DNA of 64,000 nt from CAVVAL01 sp963740215 (GCA_963740215.1 CAVUDJ010000006.1:226924-290923); one strand, 5' to 3'; positions 45,100-54,033 are shown, numbered from the stretch's first letter. The notes: a model not told the origin generated them from the sequence alone. Program-made: numbers and translations.

Positions 45100-46173
45100 A
45101 TGCTGGTCAAGCCTATCTCCGCTCTGCCCGAAAACGGTCGCTCGGCCGTCGAGTTGTCCGAGTTGTCGACGCCGGAGTTGGTCGCGTTGGCCCAGGCCGG
45201 TGACCGCGAGGCGTTCGCCCCGCTGTTTCGCCGGTACGGACGGCGGGTCCTGACGTACGCGATCTATCTGTGCGATGGCGATGCGGCGATGGCTGATGAC
45301 GTGGCCTCCGATGTGTGGGCCAGGACGCTTGAGCGTATCGGCCAGTGGCGTCCGCGCGGCGGTGGACCCGACGACTTCGTGCGGTGGCTGTTCGGCATGG
45401 TCCGCACGACGCGTCTTCAGACGCTGGCGGCCATGCGCCGGCAGTTGCCGGGCGAGCGTCGTGGCGACTGGTACGACTGGGAGTGGCTGGCCGCGCAGGA
45501 ATTGGCCGGCGAGGACTGGGAGGAGTGCCCGGACAAGCAGGAGCTGACGGCGCGGCTGCACACCGAGATCGGCCGGCTGTCCCGAACGTGCCGAGACGTG
45601 GTGCGGATGCGCCTGTCCGGGGCCGACGGCGCGGAGATTGCGCAGGTCACTGGTCTGACTAGCAAGCAGGTCGGCGACGCGTGGCGCCGGGCTCAGGTGG
45701 AGCTGCGCCGCCGGCTGGTCGGACGGCTGGACGTGGACGGTATGTCCGAGACCGAGCGGAGGAATCTGCGTGAGCTGGCGCAGGAGCTGCCTCCGATCTC
45801 GCGTGAGGTCGCGTTGCTGCGCCTGGCCCGCGTCAGCGTTCCGGAGATCGCGGTATCCCTGGGCATGACCCGCACGCAGACACACAACGCGTGGAGGCAC
45901 GCCGAAGACCTGCTTCGCAAGCTACTGGACGACCCGATCCGCACCCGTCAGCCCAGCTGGGGACGGATGGCGGCCTGGCAGAAGGAGCGCGACCGGCTCA
46001 ACGCCTCCGTTGATCTGCTCTCGCCGGGCCGGCGATCCGTTGCGCAGCTGCGCCTGACCGGGCTGACCCACCCCGAGATCGCCGAACAACTGGGGTGCCC
46101 CGTCGGCACGGTCGCCTCCACCTGGCGGGACGCCCTCGACCAGTTCACACGCCTCGGTCTACTCGCGGCCTGA
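45100..46173 (+). CDS. Sigma-70-like protein with three sigma4-type HTHs
   Basis: ATG at 45100 after GAGAGGA. 357 residues. Residues 20-110 are a region-2-like domain (FRRYGRRVLTYAIYLCDGDA; DDFVRWLFGMVRTTRLQTLA). Three sigma region-4-like helix-turn-helix units follow at about 160-205, 225-265 and 310-352: SRTCRDVVRMRLSGADGAEI, SREVALLRLARVSVPEIAVS, GRRSVAQLRLTGLTHPEIAE. Standard ECF sigmas have one. In AICEs a regulator in this position often controls rep/int. It could work as a sigma factor or as a DNA-binding activator. Confidence 0.8.
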   Translation: MLVKPISALPENGRSAVELSELSTPELVALAQAGDREAFAPLFRRYGRRVLTYAIYLCDGDAAMADDVASDVWARTLERIGQWRPRGGGPDDFVRWLFGMVRTTRLQTLAAMRRQLPGERRGDWYDWEWLAAQELAGEDWEECPDKQELTARLHTEIGRLSRTCRDVVRMRLSGADGAEIAQVTGLTSKQVGDAWRRAQVELRRRLVGRLDVDGMSETERRNLRELAQELPPISREVALLRLARVSVPEIAVSLGMTRTQTHNAWRHAEDLLRKLLDDPIRTRQPSWGRMAAWQKERDRLNASVDLLSPGRRSVAQLRLTGLTHPEIAEQLGCPVGTVASTWRDALDQFTRLGLLAA

Positions 46174-46340
46174 CCTGGCCTACCCGGCTGCGGTCTCCGT
46201 TCTTGAGCGGGGGCCGCGCCGGGCACGGTCCGGCACGGCCTGGCACACACCTGTGGGCCGCTACGCGGCCAAGAACCAATCGGCGGGCGCTGCGCGCCCA
46301 CTCATCTCCTCAACCCCATCAGGTCAGGAGCACTCACCTT

Positions 46341-47849
46341 ATGCACGGCATCACCCAACCAGCGCCGGCCCGTGTGAACGGCACGCCGGTCACATCGCAG
46401 GTCAGGATAGGCGTAGCCCCGGGGACGGAACCCGGCCCCGGACCGGACCCGCAACCCTCACAGGATCGTTCGGCGGCACGCGTGCCGGACCATGCCAACA
46501 ACACCAGAGACCGGGCCCCGGTACAGGACGGACCCGGACACGACCCCGGGGACCAGCCCCAGGGCCAGGCTCGCAGTATCCGGCTCACCCCGGCGTCGGC
46601 GATCCGGATGCGGCCGGTGGTGTGGACCTGGCAGGACCGCATTCCGTCCGGGGCCTTGACCGTCATTCCCGGCCGGGAGGGCATCGGTAAGTCCCTGACG
46701 CTGGCGTGGCTGTCCGCGCAGATCACCCGGGGCGTCCTGCCCGGGCGGTTCCTCGGTCAGCCTCGACCGGTCATCTACGCGGCCACCGAGGACTCGTGGG
46801 CGCACACCATCGGTCCCCGGCTGTACGCGGCCGGCGCGGACCTGGACATGGTGTACCGCGTCGAGGTCCAGCGCGACGGCGTGCTCGGTCAGCTCACCCT
46901 GCCGACCGACTGCGCGGCGCTGGCCCGCGAGATCGAACGCCTCGGTATCGCCCTGCTCGCCGCCGATCCGCTGCTGTCGCTGATCCACGAGGGCATCAAC
47001 ACCCATCAGGACCGGGACCTGCGGACCGCGCTGGAACCGCTGGTACGGATGGCCGATGCGACCGGATGCGCCGTCGTCGGCCTGGCCCACTTCAACAAAT
47101 CCGCCAGCGCCGACGCGCTCAACCTCATCACCGGCTCCCGGGCGTTCTCCGCCGTCGCCCGAGCCGTGCTCGCCATCGCCCGGGACACCGACGCCGCAGA
47201 CGGCTCGTGCGTGATGAGCCAGGCCAAGAACAACCTCGGGCGCCTCGACCTGCCGTCGCTGCGCTACATCGTGGAATCCGCCGAAATCCCCACCGACGAA
47301 GGACCCGCCCACGTCGGGCGGCTCACCTTCACCGGCGAGAGCGACCGCAGCGTCTCCGACATCCTCGGCGACGGACTCGCCGAGCCGGAGGACCGCGCCG
47401 AGCGGGACGAAGCCGCCGACTGGCTCCGCGACTACCTCACCAGCAAGGGCGGCGAGGCGGCCCGCGAGGACATCATCAAGGCCGCCCGCGCTGCCGGCAT
47501 CGCCGAACGCACCCTCAAGCGGGCCAAGAACCGCGCCCACGTCGAATCGACCCGCAGCGGCTTCCCAGCACGCGCCGTCTGGCGCCTCACCGTCAGTAAC
47601 GGCGAGTCACCGCCGCCGGCAGTTGGGCCACAGTCGGGCCGGTTGGGCCACGGTCCGGGGCCTGGCCCAACCGGCCCAACACTGGCCCAACTGTGGCCAC
47701 CGGTCCGCCAACCCGAACAGAGCGTAACCGCCGACAAGAGCGCTGGAACACCCGCAGTGGCCGACTCCCCGGTGTTCCAGCCCACCTCTGGCGCCGCCGC
47801 GCCCACCCACCAGACCCGCACCACCACCGACGGAGGCAACGCAGCATGA
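46341..47849 (+). CDS. AAA-ATPase replication protein (RepA/RecA-like)
   Basis: ATG at 46341 (AGGAG 10 bases before). 502 residues. After an unstructured N-terminus the ATPase begins: IPSGALTVIPGREGIGKSLT (Walker A GREGIGKS), LLAADPLLSLIHEG (Walker B-like), GLAHFNKSASADALNLITGS, FSAVARAVLAIARD. This is the AAA_25/RepA-type helicase core. The C-terminal part has a winged-helix-like region (AAREDIIKAARAAGIAERTL) and a low-complexity Pro-rich tail. It presumably loads or unwinds the island origin. The next gene starts within its stop codon, implying coupling. Confidence 0.85.
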   Translation: MHGITQPAPARVNGTPVTSQVRIGVAPGTEPGPGPDPQPSQDRSAARVPDHANNTRDRAPVQDGPGHDPGDQPQGQARSIRLTPASAIRMRPVVWTWQDRIPSGALTVIPGREGIGKSLTLAWLSAQITRGVLPGRFLGQPRPVIYAATEDSWAHTIGPRLYAAGADLDMVYRVEVQRDGVLGQLTLPTDCAALAREIERLGIALLAADPLLSLIHEGINTHQDRDLRTALEPLVRMADATGCAVVGLAHFNKSASADALNLITGSRAFSAVARAVLAIARDTDAADGSCVMSQAKNNLGRLDLPSLRYIVESAEIPTDEGPAHVGRLTFTGESDRSVSDILGDGLAEPEDRAERDEAADWLRDYLTSKGGEAAREDIIKAARAAGIAERTLKRAKNRAHVESTRSGFPARAVWRLTVSNGESPPPAVGPQSGRLGHGPGPGPTGPTLAQLWPPVRQPEQSVTADKSAGTPAVADSPVFQPTSGAAAPTHQTRTTTDGGNAA

Positions 47850-48313
47850 CCACCCCCGCCGCCCACTCAATCGCCCACACCGACCAGCTCGCCGCCGCCG
47901 CCCGCGACGCCCGCCAAGCGCTGGAGGGCGCCGCAGCGTCCGGGCGTGGCCACCTCGTGCCCGTCGTCGCCGGCACGTGGCTCGCCGAGCAGGCCGCCGC
48001 CCTGCACGACTGGCTCACCAACGGCCCCGTCCGCTGCTGCCCGCACCTCCACAACCGACCGCGCATCATCCACGCCGCTGTCTGGGCACCCCGCCTGCTC
48101 GTCTGCACAGACTGCGCACCACTGCTCATCCCCGACCCCGAGGAGGACCACACCTGCGACCGCTGCCACCACACCGCCGATCACCTGCACCCCGGAGTGA
48201 CCGTCTTCGGCCCCGTCCTGCTCGGCTACGGACTGTGCCACTCATGCGCGGCTAGCGCTAGCACCCAGCCCGCTAGCGCCACACTAACCCCTGATCAGGC
48301 CGTTAGCAGCTAG
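47846..48313 (+). CDS. Zinc-ribbon protein of the island replication operon
   Basis: ATG 47846 overlaps the TGA of the ATPase gene. 155 residues. The N-terminal 75 residues are helical (DQLAAAARDARQALEGAAAS); then Cys/His pairs appear: RCCPHLH, CTDC, CDRCHHTADH and CHSC, compatible with two zinc sites. No family is recognised. Position between the ATPase and xis points to a replication or transfer accessory role. Confidence 0.75.
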   Translation: MTTPAAHSIAHTDQLAAAARDARQALEGAAASGRGHLVPVVAGTWLAEQAAALHDWLTNGPVRCCPHLHNRPRIIHAAVWAPRLLVCTDCAPLLIPDPEEDHTCDRCHHTADHLHPGVTVFGPVLLGYGLCHSCAASASTQPASATLTPDQAVSS

Positions 48314-48371
48314 CGGCCCTACCCAGCCACGCCCCGAAACAGCCCGAAACCCGGAAGGAAACACCCTCACC

Positions 48372-48710
48372 GTGCGTGCTAACAACGTCGTCCCGTTCAC
48401 CCCCCGCGGCCGACACACCGTCACCGACCAGCCCACCGACATGGCAGCCGAGACGGAACCCACCAGGGCCGTTCCGTCACCCGTCGCCCCGCTGCAAACC
48501 GCCGTCTACACCGTCAAGGAGCTTGCCCACCTGCTCTCGCTGTCCCTCGGCTCCACCTACGCACTGATCCGAACCGGCGACATCCCCGCCCGCAAGATGG
48601 GCGGCCGATGGGTCGTCCCAAAACAGCGATTCCACACCTGGCTCAACGAACTACCCGAAGGGTCCACAGACGACCTCGAAGACGAGTTCAAGCGGCTCCA
48701 CAACCTCTGA
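48372..48710 (+). CDS. xis: Excisionase-type helix-turn-helix protein
   Basis: GTG at 48372 or ATG at 48441. About 112 residues; TAVYTVKELAHLLSLSLGST with YALIRTGDIPARKMGGRWVV is the MerR-like/excisionase fold (GxIPAxKxGxRW). It lies 408 bases upstream of the integrase on the same strand, with the palindrome-rich region between. Excisionases bend att DNA and steer the integrase toward excision. The unstructured 40-residue N-terminus is unusual and may be translated only from the upstream GTG. Confidence 0.85.
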   Translation: MRANNVVPFTPRGRHTVTDQPTDMAAETEPTRAVPSPVAPLQTAVYTVKELAHLLSLSLGSTYALIRTGDIPARKMGGRWVVPKQRFHTWLNELPEGSTDDLEDEFKRLHNL

Positions 48711-49117
48711 CCTATCCCGCCGCCAGACCGCTAGGACCTAGCGGCCCACCCGCTAGGCCTAGCGGCTCCGCTAGGTCCCCACCTCGCCCCCTCCGTGGGC
48801 CCTGAGCTGCGTGTTAGCGGCCTAGCGCCCAAACGGCCCCGCACGCCAAGAACCACCTCGCACCCATTGGCGACCACCAGCCGCCACGACCCGCTAGGCA
48901 CGCCCGATCCGCCGCCGCGAGGTAGCGGCACTCCCGCTACCGGTAGCGCCCGCGCTACCCCGTGCCGCCACCTCGCTCACCACCACTGACCAGCGCGCAT
49001 ACCCGCAGGTAGCGGGTAGCGCCCCGTTCACCCCTCCAGCATGAGCCCGACCACAGCGGCCCCGTAGGTAGCGGGCGGGCCGCTACCGCTACCGCTACCC
49101 AAGGAGATGCTGCCCTC
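48711..49117 (+). other. Palindrome-rich spacer, putative origin or recombination arm sites
   Basis: About 400 bases without a gene between xis and int. CCGCTAGG-A-CCTAGCGG and CGCTAGGCCTAGCG lie near 48727-48765, CGCTACCGGTAGCG near 48940, and GGTAGCGG/CCGCTACC around a 5-base loop near 49065. The CTAG and GGTAGC motifs recur here more than ten times, though CTAG is usually rare in bacterial DNA. Such arrays fit iterons, an origin, or arm-type integrase/excisionase sites. The block 48240-48315, inside and after the zinc-ribbon gene, has the same motifs. Confidence 0.6.
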
Positions 49118-50341
49118 ATGGGCTTCGTCATCAAGACACCCGCTGGCACGTTCCGCGCCAACTGGCGCGATGCCACCGGCCGCCAGAAGGCCAAGACGTT
49201 CCGCACCAAGAAGGAGGCCAACACCTTCCTCGCCGAGACCGAATCCACGATCGCTCGCGGCAACTACGTCGACCCGCATGCGGGCCGCATCCGCTTCGGG
49301 GCCTATGCCGCGAAGTGGCAGAAGTCGCGCAACGACGAGCTTGCTACGCGGGCGCGTGACGCCTCGATCCTCAAAACGCACGTGCTGCCCCGGTGGGCGC
49401 TGACGCCGGTCGGCCGGATCGACCACACGGCCGTACAGACGTGGATCGCCGACCTTGGACGCACTGGCCTGTCCGCCGCCACGATCGCCGAGTGCTACCG
49501 CATCACGGCCTCCATCATGCGGGCTGCCGTCCGCGACCGGCTCATCGGCGTCAACCCGTGCGAGGGTGTCAAAGTGCCGCGACGCCAGAAGAAGGCCACA
49601 GACGGGCGCACCATCAGCCAGGCCCAGCTCACGAACGCCTTGCTCCCGGCCGTCTCGGACCGCTACCGCGCCCTGGTAGCGCTGGCAGGCGGCACTGGCC
49701 TCCGGTGGGGCGAGTGCGCCGGACTCCGCTGGGATGAGGTCGATGCGGAGGAATGCACCGTGACCGTGGTGCGAGTCGCAGTCGAGATCGCGGGCACCGT
49801 CACTACGAAGCCGTACCCGAAGACCCGTGCGGGCCGCCGCACCGTTCCGATGCCCGATTTCGCTGCGGAGCTGCTCGCCGCGCACAAGGAGGCGTTTCCA
49901 TCTGGCCCGGCAGGCGAGGTCTTCACCAACACGGCAGGCGGGCCGCTACGCCGGACACTCTTCCGCTCACGGGTCTGGCGGCCATCCCTCGCGCGCGCCG
50001 GGCTACTCGGTCGGATAGATCGCCTCGGGCACTTCAAGTTCCGGGCGACCTGGAAGGACAGCGAAGGCATCGAGTGGTCCAAGGAGTTCACCACCGAGCG
50101 CGAGGCCGTCGCGCACGTCGCCCAAGTCGCCAGCAGCGGGCTGCGATTCCATGACCTCCGACACTCGTACGCGACGTGGCTCGTCTCGCGCGGCGTACCG
50201 CTCAACGACATCAAGGAGGTCATGGGCCACGAGCGCGGCTCCACAACGCTGAACATCTACACGCACGGATCAGAGGGCCGAGCGAAGCGCGTCCTGGCAG
50301 CGTTTGCTGACGATTCGCTGACTTCCGCCTCTGGCGCGTAG
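49118..50341 (+). CDS. int: Tyrosine site-specific integrase
   Basis: 407 residues. N-terminal arm-binding/AP2-like segment (TFRANWRDATGRQKAKTF), SAM-like core-binding domain (WIADLGRTGLSAATIAECYR), then the catalytic domain with Arg in GTGLRWGECAGLRWDEV, GLRFHDLRHSYATWLVSRG (His-x-x-Arg), KEVMGHERGSTTLNIYTHGS (second His and nucleophile Tyr in NIYTHGS). It is intact. It ends 67 bases before tRNA-Val(CAC), its target, and is followed by a UUCG hairpin. This is the classical AICE arrangement. Confidence 0.95.
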   Translation: MGFVIKTPAGTFRANWRDATGRQKAKTFRTKKEANTFLAETESTIARGNYVDPHAGRIRFGAYAAKWQKSRNDELATRARDASILKTHVLPRWALTPVGRIDHTAVQTWIADLGRTGLSAATIAECYRITASIMRAAVRDRLIGVNPCEGVKVPRRQKKATDGRTISQAQLTNALLPAVSDRYRALVALAGGTGLRWGECAGLRWDEVDAEECTVTVVRVAVEIAGTVTTKPYPKTRAGRRTVPMPDFAAELLAAHKEAFPSGPAGEVFTNTAGGPLRRTLFRSRVWRPSLARAGLLGRIDRLGHFKFRATWKDSEGIEWSKEFTTEREAVAHVAQVASSGLRFHDLRHSYATWLVSRGVPLNDIKEVMGHERGSTTLNIYTHGSEGRAKRVLAAFADDSLTSASGA

Positions 50342-50353
50342 CAAAGTCAGCAA

Positions 50354-50379
50354 GAGGCGCCCTCTTCGGAGGGCGCCTC
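50354..50379 (+). terminator. Strong UUCG hairpin downstream of int
   Basis: GAGGCGCCCTC and GAGGGCGCCTC pair perfectly over 11 bp around a TTCG tetraloop. No U-run follows, but the stability and the position between int and the opposing tRNA point to transcription termination. Confidence 0.7.
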
Positions 50380-50407
50380 GACGTCATTGACCTGCCGTGC
50401 AACAAGG

Positions 50408-50450
50408 GTGGGCGATACTGGGATCGAACCAGTGACCTCTTCGGTGTGAA
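50408..50450. repeat. attR: 43-bp repeat overlapping the tRNA 3' half
   Basis: Identical to 24385-24427. It covers the T-arm and acceptor 3' strand of tRNA-Val up to the anticodon loop, as expected for a tyrosine-integrase core site. Confidence 0.88.
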
Positions 50451-50480
50451 CGAAGCGCTCTCCCGCTGAGCTAATCGCCC
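50409..50480 (-). tRNA. tRNA-Val (anticodon CAC)
   Basis: 72 nt. GGGCGAT/ATCGCCC acceptor, GCTC/GAGC D-arm, CTTCG/CGAAG anticodon stem around TTCACAC (CAC), ACTGG/CCAGT T-arm with TTCGATC loop. It reads valine GUG codons. It hosts the island; the right-end copy is complete. Confidence 0.95.
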
Positions 50481-50509
50481 GGGAACGACCAGTACCTTAC
50501 CTGATCACG

Positions 50510-50821
50510 TCAGTTGAAGGGCCACCACCCCATGCTGTACGCGCCAAGCAGGGCCAACCCGCCGAGGAGCACGGCCCCGAGCAGTGCGAACAGCCCACGG
50601 ACGAGCAGCGACTGCTGACCGATCCAGTGGGTCCAGCGCAGGACGTGCCGTTTGGTGAAGACCAGCAGCCGGCGGGCCCACGCGAACTCGGTGCCAAGGA
50701 TGCCGAGCCCGAGAAACACGACGAGCCAACCCGGTCCAGGCGCGGGGATCATGATGATGCCGGCGATCAGGACAGCGCCACCGACGATGGCCACGAGGAT
50801 CCGGTAGACCCAGCCGAGCAA
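50510..50821 (-). CDS. PGPGW-type membrane protein
   Basis: Contains IMIPAPGPGWLVVFLGLGIL (the PGPGW motif) between membrane helices VAIVGGAVLIAGIIM and ALLGAVLLGGLALLGAY. The TTG at 50821 is the only plausible standard start, but the frame stays open and coding-like upstream (RRIRPAFDDSPHDDSVLEVV) as far as the anti-sigma stop at 50938, so the N-terminus is probably longer, from a non-standard codon, or disrupted. Homologues (TIGR02611-like) have unknown function. It lies between the island and the SigK/RskA pair. Confidence 0.8.
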   Translation of the reverse strand: MLGWVYRILVAIVGGAVLIAGIIMIPAPGPGWLVVFLGLGILGTEFAWARRLLVFTKRHVLRWTHWIGQQSLLVRGLFALLGAVLLGGLALLGAYSMGWWPFN

Positions 50822-50937
50822 GGGGTGGGCACGAATCCGGTCGCGGAACCCGAGCCGCTCGGCGACGACCTCCAGGACGCTGTCGTCGTGCGGTGAGTCG
50901 TCGAAGGCGGGGCGGATGCGCCTGGCCTTGGTCTCGC

Positions 50938-51774
50938 TCAGTTCGCTGCCTTTCCGTCCGCCACGACCTTGGTCGGGCTCGCCGGCAATCCGTCCTGCCG
51001 GGGTTCGATGCTCACCGCGTAGGCGTTGATAGGTTCTGACCCCGACGGTAGCTGACCGGCGCGAGCGAGGTCGATGTCGTCGTCGACGTCGAACTTCGCC
51101 ATAGCGGTCGGAGTGCCCTCCTGACCGACCGTCCAGAGGACGTACTCCGTGCGCGGACCGTTACGCGGCATGCCATCGGTGAGAACGTCGACGGTGCGGT
51201 CGTGTTCCACCACGTACCCCATGACGGGGCCGCCGCCAGCCTGGGTGAGTGCGGTCACCTCTACGCCCGGCTGGGTCAGCCGCCGGATCAGCTCCGCCCG
51301 GCGGCTGACCTCCCGCTGTTCCGCCTCAAGCTCGGCTGCCGCCTGGTCCCGAGCCTGCTCCGCCCGCTGGTACTGCACGATGTTGGCGGCGCCGAGCGCC
51401 ACGGCGATCATGGCCGCTGCCGCTGCCAATACCCGCGCACCGCGTCCCACGGCAGACCGGCGCGACGACGGCCGGAGCTCCGACACCGGCCGGTATCCGG
51501 TCAGATCGGGCGGCGTTGCGCGAACATCCCGTGCCACCTCAGACCGGATCCGCTCGCCGAGTCGCGGCGGCGGTTCGACGGCAGGGGCCAGGAAAGACAG
51601 CTCGGCCAGCGCGCCCTCGTACGCCTCCACCGCGCGCTGGCAGTGCGCGCAGCCGAGCAGGTGCGCGCTGAAGCGCGACTCGTCGTCGGGTTCCAGGGCG
51701 TGCAGCGCCCACCCAGCGGCGAGCTCCGCGAACTCCTCGTGGCCCGGAGGGTCGGGTAGCGAGTGCTTGCTCAT
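50938..51774 (-). CDS. rskA: RskA-type anti-sigma factor
   Basis: 278 residues. An N-terminal zinc-finger-like anti-sigma domain with HLLGCAHCQRAVEAYEGALA (His-x3-Cys-x2-Cys), one membrane helix (ARVLAAAAAMIAVALGAANI) and an extracellular C-terminal domain (VMGYVVEHDRTVDVLTDG; TEYVLWTVGQEGTPTAMAKF). It overlaps the sigma gene upstream by four bases (ATGA). It should hold the ECF sigma inactive at the membrane until it is cleaved or sensed. Confidence 0.92.
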   Translation of the reverse strand: MSKHSLPDPPGHEEFAELAAGWALHALEPDDESRFSAHLLGCAHCQRAVEAYEGALAELSFLAPAVEPPPRLGERIRSEVARDVRATPPDLTGYRPVSELRPSSRRSAVGRGARVLAAAAAMIAVALGAANIVQYQRAEQARDQAAAELEAEQREVSRRAELIRRLTQPGVEVTALTQAGGGPVMGYVVEHDRTVDVLTDGMPRNGPRTEYVLWTVGQEGTPTAMAKFDVDDDIDLARAGQLPSGSEPINAYAVSIEPRQDGLPASPTKVVADGKAAN

Positions 51775-52403
51775 CGCTCCTGCCCCTCTCCGCGCAGCGA
51801 GTCACCCAGCGCCTCGGCGAGGCGCCGCATTCCCATCAACATCCGAGTCTTCACCGTGCCCAGCGGCGCTCCGGTCAACGCCGCCACCTCCCGTTGCGTG
51901 TACCCGCCGTAGTACGCAAGTGCCAAAGCCTCACGTTGCGGGTCCGGAAGCCTCTTCAAAGCAGTACGGATCTGATCGCGCTTGAGTTGAGCCCAGACCG
52001 CATCGTGTACAGAAGGTTCGCCGGCGCCCTCGTTCACGAGGGCGACCGCCTCCTCCGCAACCTGCGCCCGGCGCCGTCGCAGCGACTCTTCCCGCCTGAC
52101 GGCATCCACCGCCTTGTGATGTGTCACGGATAACAACCAGCTGGCGAAACCACCGCGCGCACGATCGAACTTGGCGGGATCCCGCCAAAGCGTGAGAAAC
52201 ACCTCCTGCACGACGTCTTCGGCGAATCCGTCGTCGCCGATGATCCGCCGGGCAAGCGCGAAAGCCGGCCGCCCGTACCGTGCGTAGAGCAGGTCGATCG
52301 CCTCGGGACGGCGCGCGATCACGGCCGTGACCAGGCTTTCGTCGCTGCTCGATGCGTCGAGGCGCGCGCCGGTCTCACCGCGACTCGATGGCTGCTTGGT
52401 CAC
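51771..52403 (-). CDS. sigK: ECF RNA polymerase sigma factor, SigK-like
   Basis: The GTG at 52401-52403 (VTKQPSSRGETGARLDASSS) follows GAGGAGC and is preferred over the upstream ATG at 52463. Region 2 is YARYGRPAFALARRIIGDDG and DVVQEVFLTLWRDP (promoter -10 recognition); region 4 is LPDPQREALALAYYGGYTQR and EVAALTGAPLGTVKTRMLMG. About 210 residues, normal for SigK/SigL-type ECFs, which answer redox or envelope stress. Paired with RskA at its 3' end. Confidence 0.92.
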   Translation of the reverse strand: MTKQPSSRGETGARLDASSSDESLVTAVIARRPEAIDLLYARYGRPAFALARRIIGDDGFAEDVVQEVFLTLWRDPAKFDRARGGFASWLLSVTHHKAVDAVRREESLRRRRAQVAEEAVALVNEGAGEPSVHDAVWAQLKRDQIRTALKRLPDPQREALALAYYGGYTQREVAALTGAPLGTVKTRMLMGMRRLAEALGDSLRGEGQER

Positions 52404-52580
52404 TGCGGCGCTCCTCACGAACAACGTTCGCGGCACAGGCAAGATCGGATTGCCCGCCCCCACGGTGTGCGCTCGTTCACGCTAGCGTTCGCGCCGCAGG
52501 TTTGCCCGGCGCTCAAGACGGGTAGAACGGATATGACTCGGGCTCTGCCCGGCGCATGGATCGTTGAGAAAGGTGCCGTG

Positions 52581-53030
52581 ATGCGAAGCCCACGTCCGAC
52601 TCGAGTACAGGTTGAGGTCTCGCTGAGCCTCGTGGTCCCGGAGGGCTCCGCTCTCCCGGTCGCGGCGAGTCTCCGGTACGAGCCTTCCGATCCGTACGCG
52701 GTGCACGTGGTCTTCCACGCCGGCGGCGACGAGCCCGGTAGTGAGGTCTCCTGGTCGTTCGCCCGCCAGTTGCTTGTGGACGGTTTGCGTGAACCGTCCG
52801 GGATGGGTGATGTGCGAGTCTGGCCGTGGATCGGCGAGCAGGGCGCGGTCGCCGCGCTCGCGCTCTCCTCCCCCGACGGGCACGCGCTGTTCGAGGTGCC
52901 CCGGCAGAGCCTGGAGAACTTCCTGGCCAGCACGTACACCCAGGTGCCCCTCGGCGGCGAGAACGAGCACCTCGACCTCGACGCCACCCTCGCGCACTTG
53001 CTCGGCGCGAGCGGCAGCGAGCCTCGCTAG
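52581..53030 (+). CDS. SsgA family sporulation/cell division regulator
   Basis: ATG at 52581, with a GTG just before. 149 residues: VQVEVSLSLVVPEGSALPVA, SLRYEPSDPYAVHVVFHAGG, SWSFARQLLVDGLREPSGMG and FEVPRQSLENFLASTYTQVP show the SsgA/SALP fold, with W-S-F-A-R and P-S-D-P-Y characteristic. SALPs direct septum placement during sporulation and are confined to morphologically complex actinomycetes. It is divergent from the sigma gene. Confidence 0.92.
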   Translation: MRSPRPTRVQVEVSLSLVVPEGSALPVAASLRYEPSDPYAVHVVFHAGGDEPGSEVSWSFARQLLVDGLREPSGMGDVRVWPWIGEQGAVAALALSSPDGHALFEVPRQSLENFLASTYTQVPLGGENEHLDLDATLAHLLGASGSEPR

Positions 53031-53938
53031 CTCAACGGCAGGCCGAGGCTGCGGTCGGTGACCTGGTAGCCGAGGCTCGCGTAGAGCTTGCGCGCCACCT
53101 GGTTGTGGCCGAACACGTTGAGCCCGATCGAGCGATCGCCGCACTCCAGCGCGATCCGCTCGGCGGCCAGCATGGCGGCGCGCCCGTAGCCACGCCCACG
53201 CGCGCCCGCGTCAACTTCAACGTCAAGGACGAAAGTCCTTGTCCGAGGACGATGATGCGCGAGCCAGAGGGTGGCGACGGGCGTGGTCTCAGCTTCGAGC
53301 ACGGTGAGTGTGGCGTCCGGCGTGGCCAGCCCGTCCGGGAGCATCTCGGCGAAGTCGCGGTCGGCCTTGGCGGTGGCGCCGGCGAGGTCGAGCGACCCCG
53401 ACTCGATCAGCGATTCCCGGTAGCCCTCGATGCCCTTGCGCAGCCACGGACCGAACTCGGCCTCGGACATCGGGCGCGCCGTGACGCCGTCGGGGAGTTC
53501 CGGCGCGTCGGTGAGGTCGAGCCGCATCCGCTGGCCGAGGTCGGTCCAGGTGCGGCAGAGCGCGACCGAGGCCGGGTCGGCGACGTCGATCGTGGCGACG
53601 GCCTTGGGCTGAGCCCGCTCCGCCAGCCAGCGCGTACCCGCGTCGAGGGCCGCCCTGCCGAGACCACGGCGCCGGTGCTCGGGCTCCACCCACACGTCGT
53701 CGAGCAGCCCGCGGTCGGTGACCGCCACCGCGACGTACGCCACCGGCGCGTCCTCGACGAGTACCAGCAGCTCACGCCGGTCGCGCGGGGCCTGCGTGAC
53801 CACGGCGACCTGCCGCTCGGACTCTGCCCGGGCACCGTTCCCGTCGCCGTACCAGCGCGCGACCGCATCGGCCAGGCGTTCTGTCCGCCCCCGCGCCCAG
53901 GTCGCCCACTCGTCGCCCGTCGCCGCTCGCACGTACAC
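53027..53938 (-). CDS. Tandem GNAT acetyltransferase (MshD-like)
   Basis: 303 residues. Two GNAT halves: VWVEPEHRRRGLGRAALDAG in the first and GARGRGYGRAAMLAAERIAL in the second, each with R-x-x-G-x-G/A acetyl-CoA loops, plus the C-terminal NVFGHNQVARKLYASLGYQV. Two-domain GNATs of this size include mycothiol synthase MshD, so a related acyltransferase role is possible; the key MshD residues are not proven here. It overlaps the 3' end of the SsgA-like gene by four bases on the opposite strand. Confidence 0.85.
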   Translation of the reverse strand: MYVRAATGDEWATWARGRTERLADAVARWYGDGNGARAESERQVAVVTQAPRDRRELLVLVEDAPVAYVAVAVTDRGLLDDVWVEPEHRRRGLGRAALDAGTRWLAERAQPKAVATIDVADPASVALCRTWTDLGQRMRLDLTDAPELPDGVTARPMSEAEFGPWLRKGIEGYRESLIESGSLDLAGATAKADRDFAEMLPDGLATPDATLTVLEAETTPVATLWLAHHRPRTRTFVLDVEVDAGARGRGYGRAAMLAAERIALECGDRSIGLNVFGHNQVARKLYASLGYQVTDRSLGLPLS

Positions 53939-54033
53939 ACGTCCCCCTCATATTCCGGCCCGCCGACGCTACCGCGAGGGTCTGTCTACTGGCCGGACAA
54001 TGCCGGGTTGGCGCCGCCTCTTAGGCTGACCGG

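Noticed and set aside
46095..46340. Longer start for the ATPase gene at 46095
   Set aside because: That stretch overlaps the end of the sigma-like gene and is Arg/Pro-rich; the ATG at 46341 has a ribosome site.
48711..49117. CRISPR-like array
   Set aside because: Motifs are short, irregularly spaced and palindromic, without equal spacers; no cas gene is present. No CRISPR array seen anywhere in the window.
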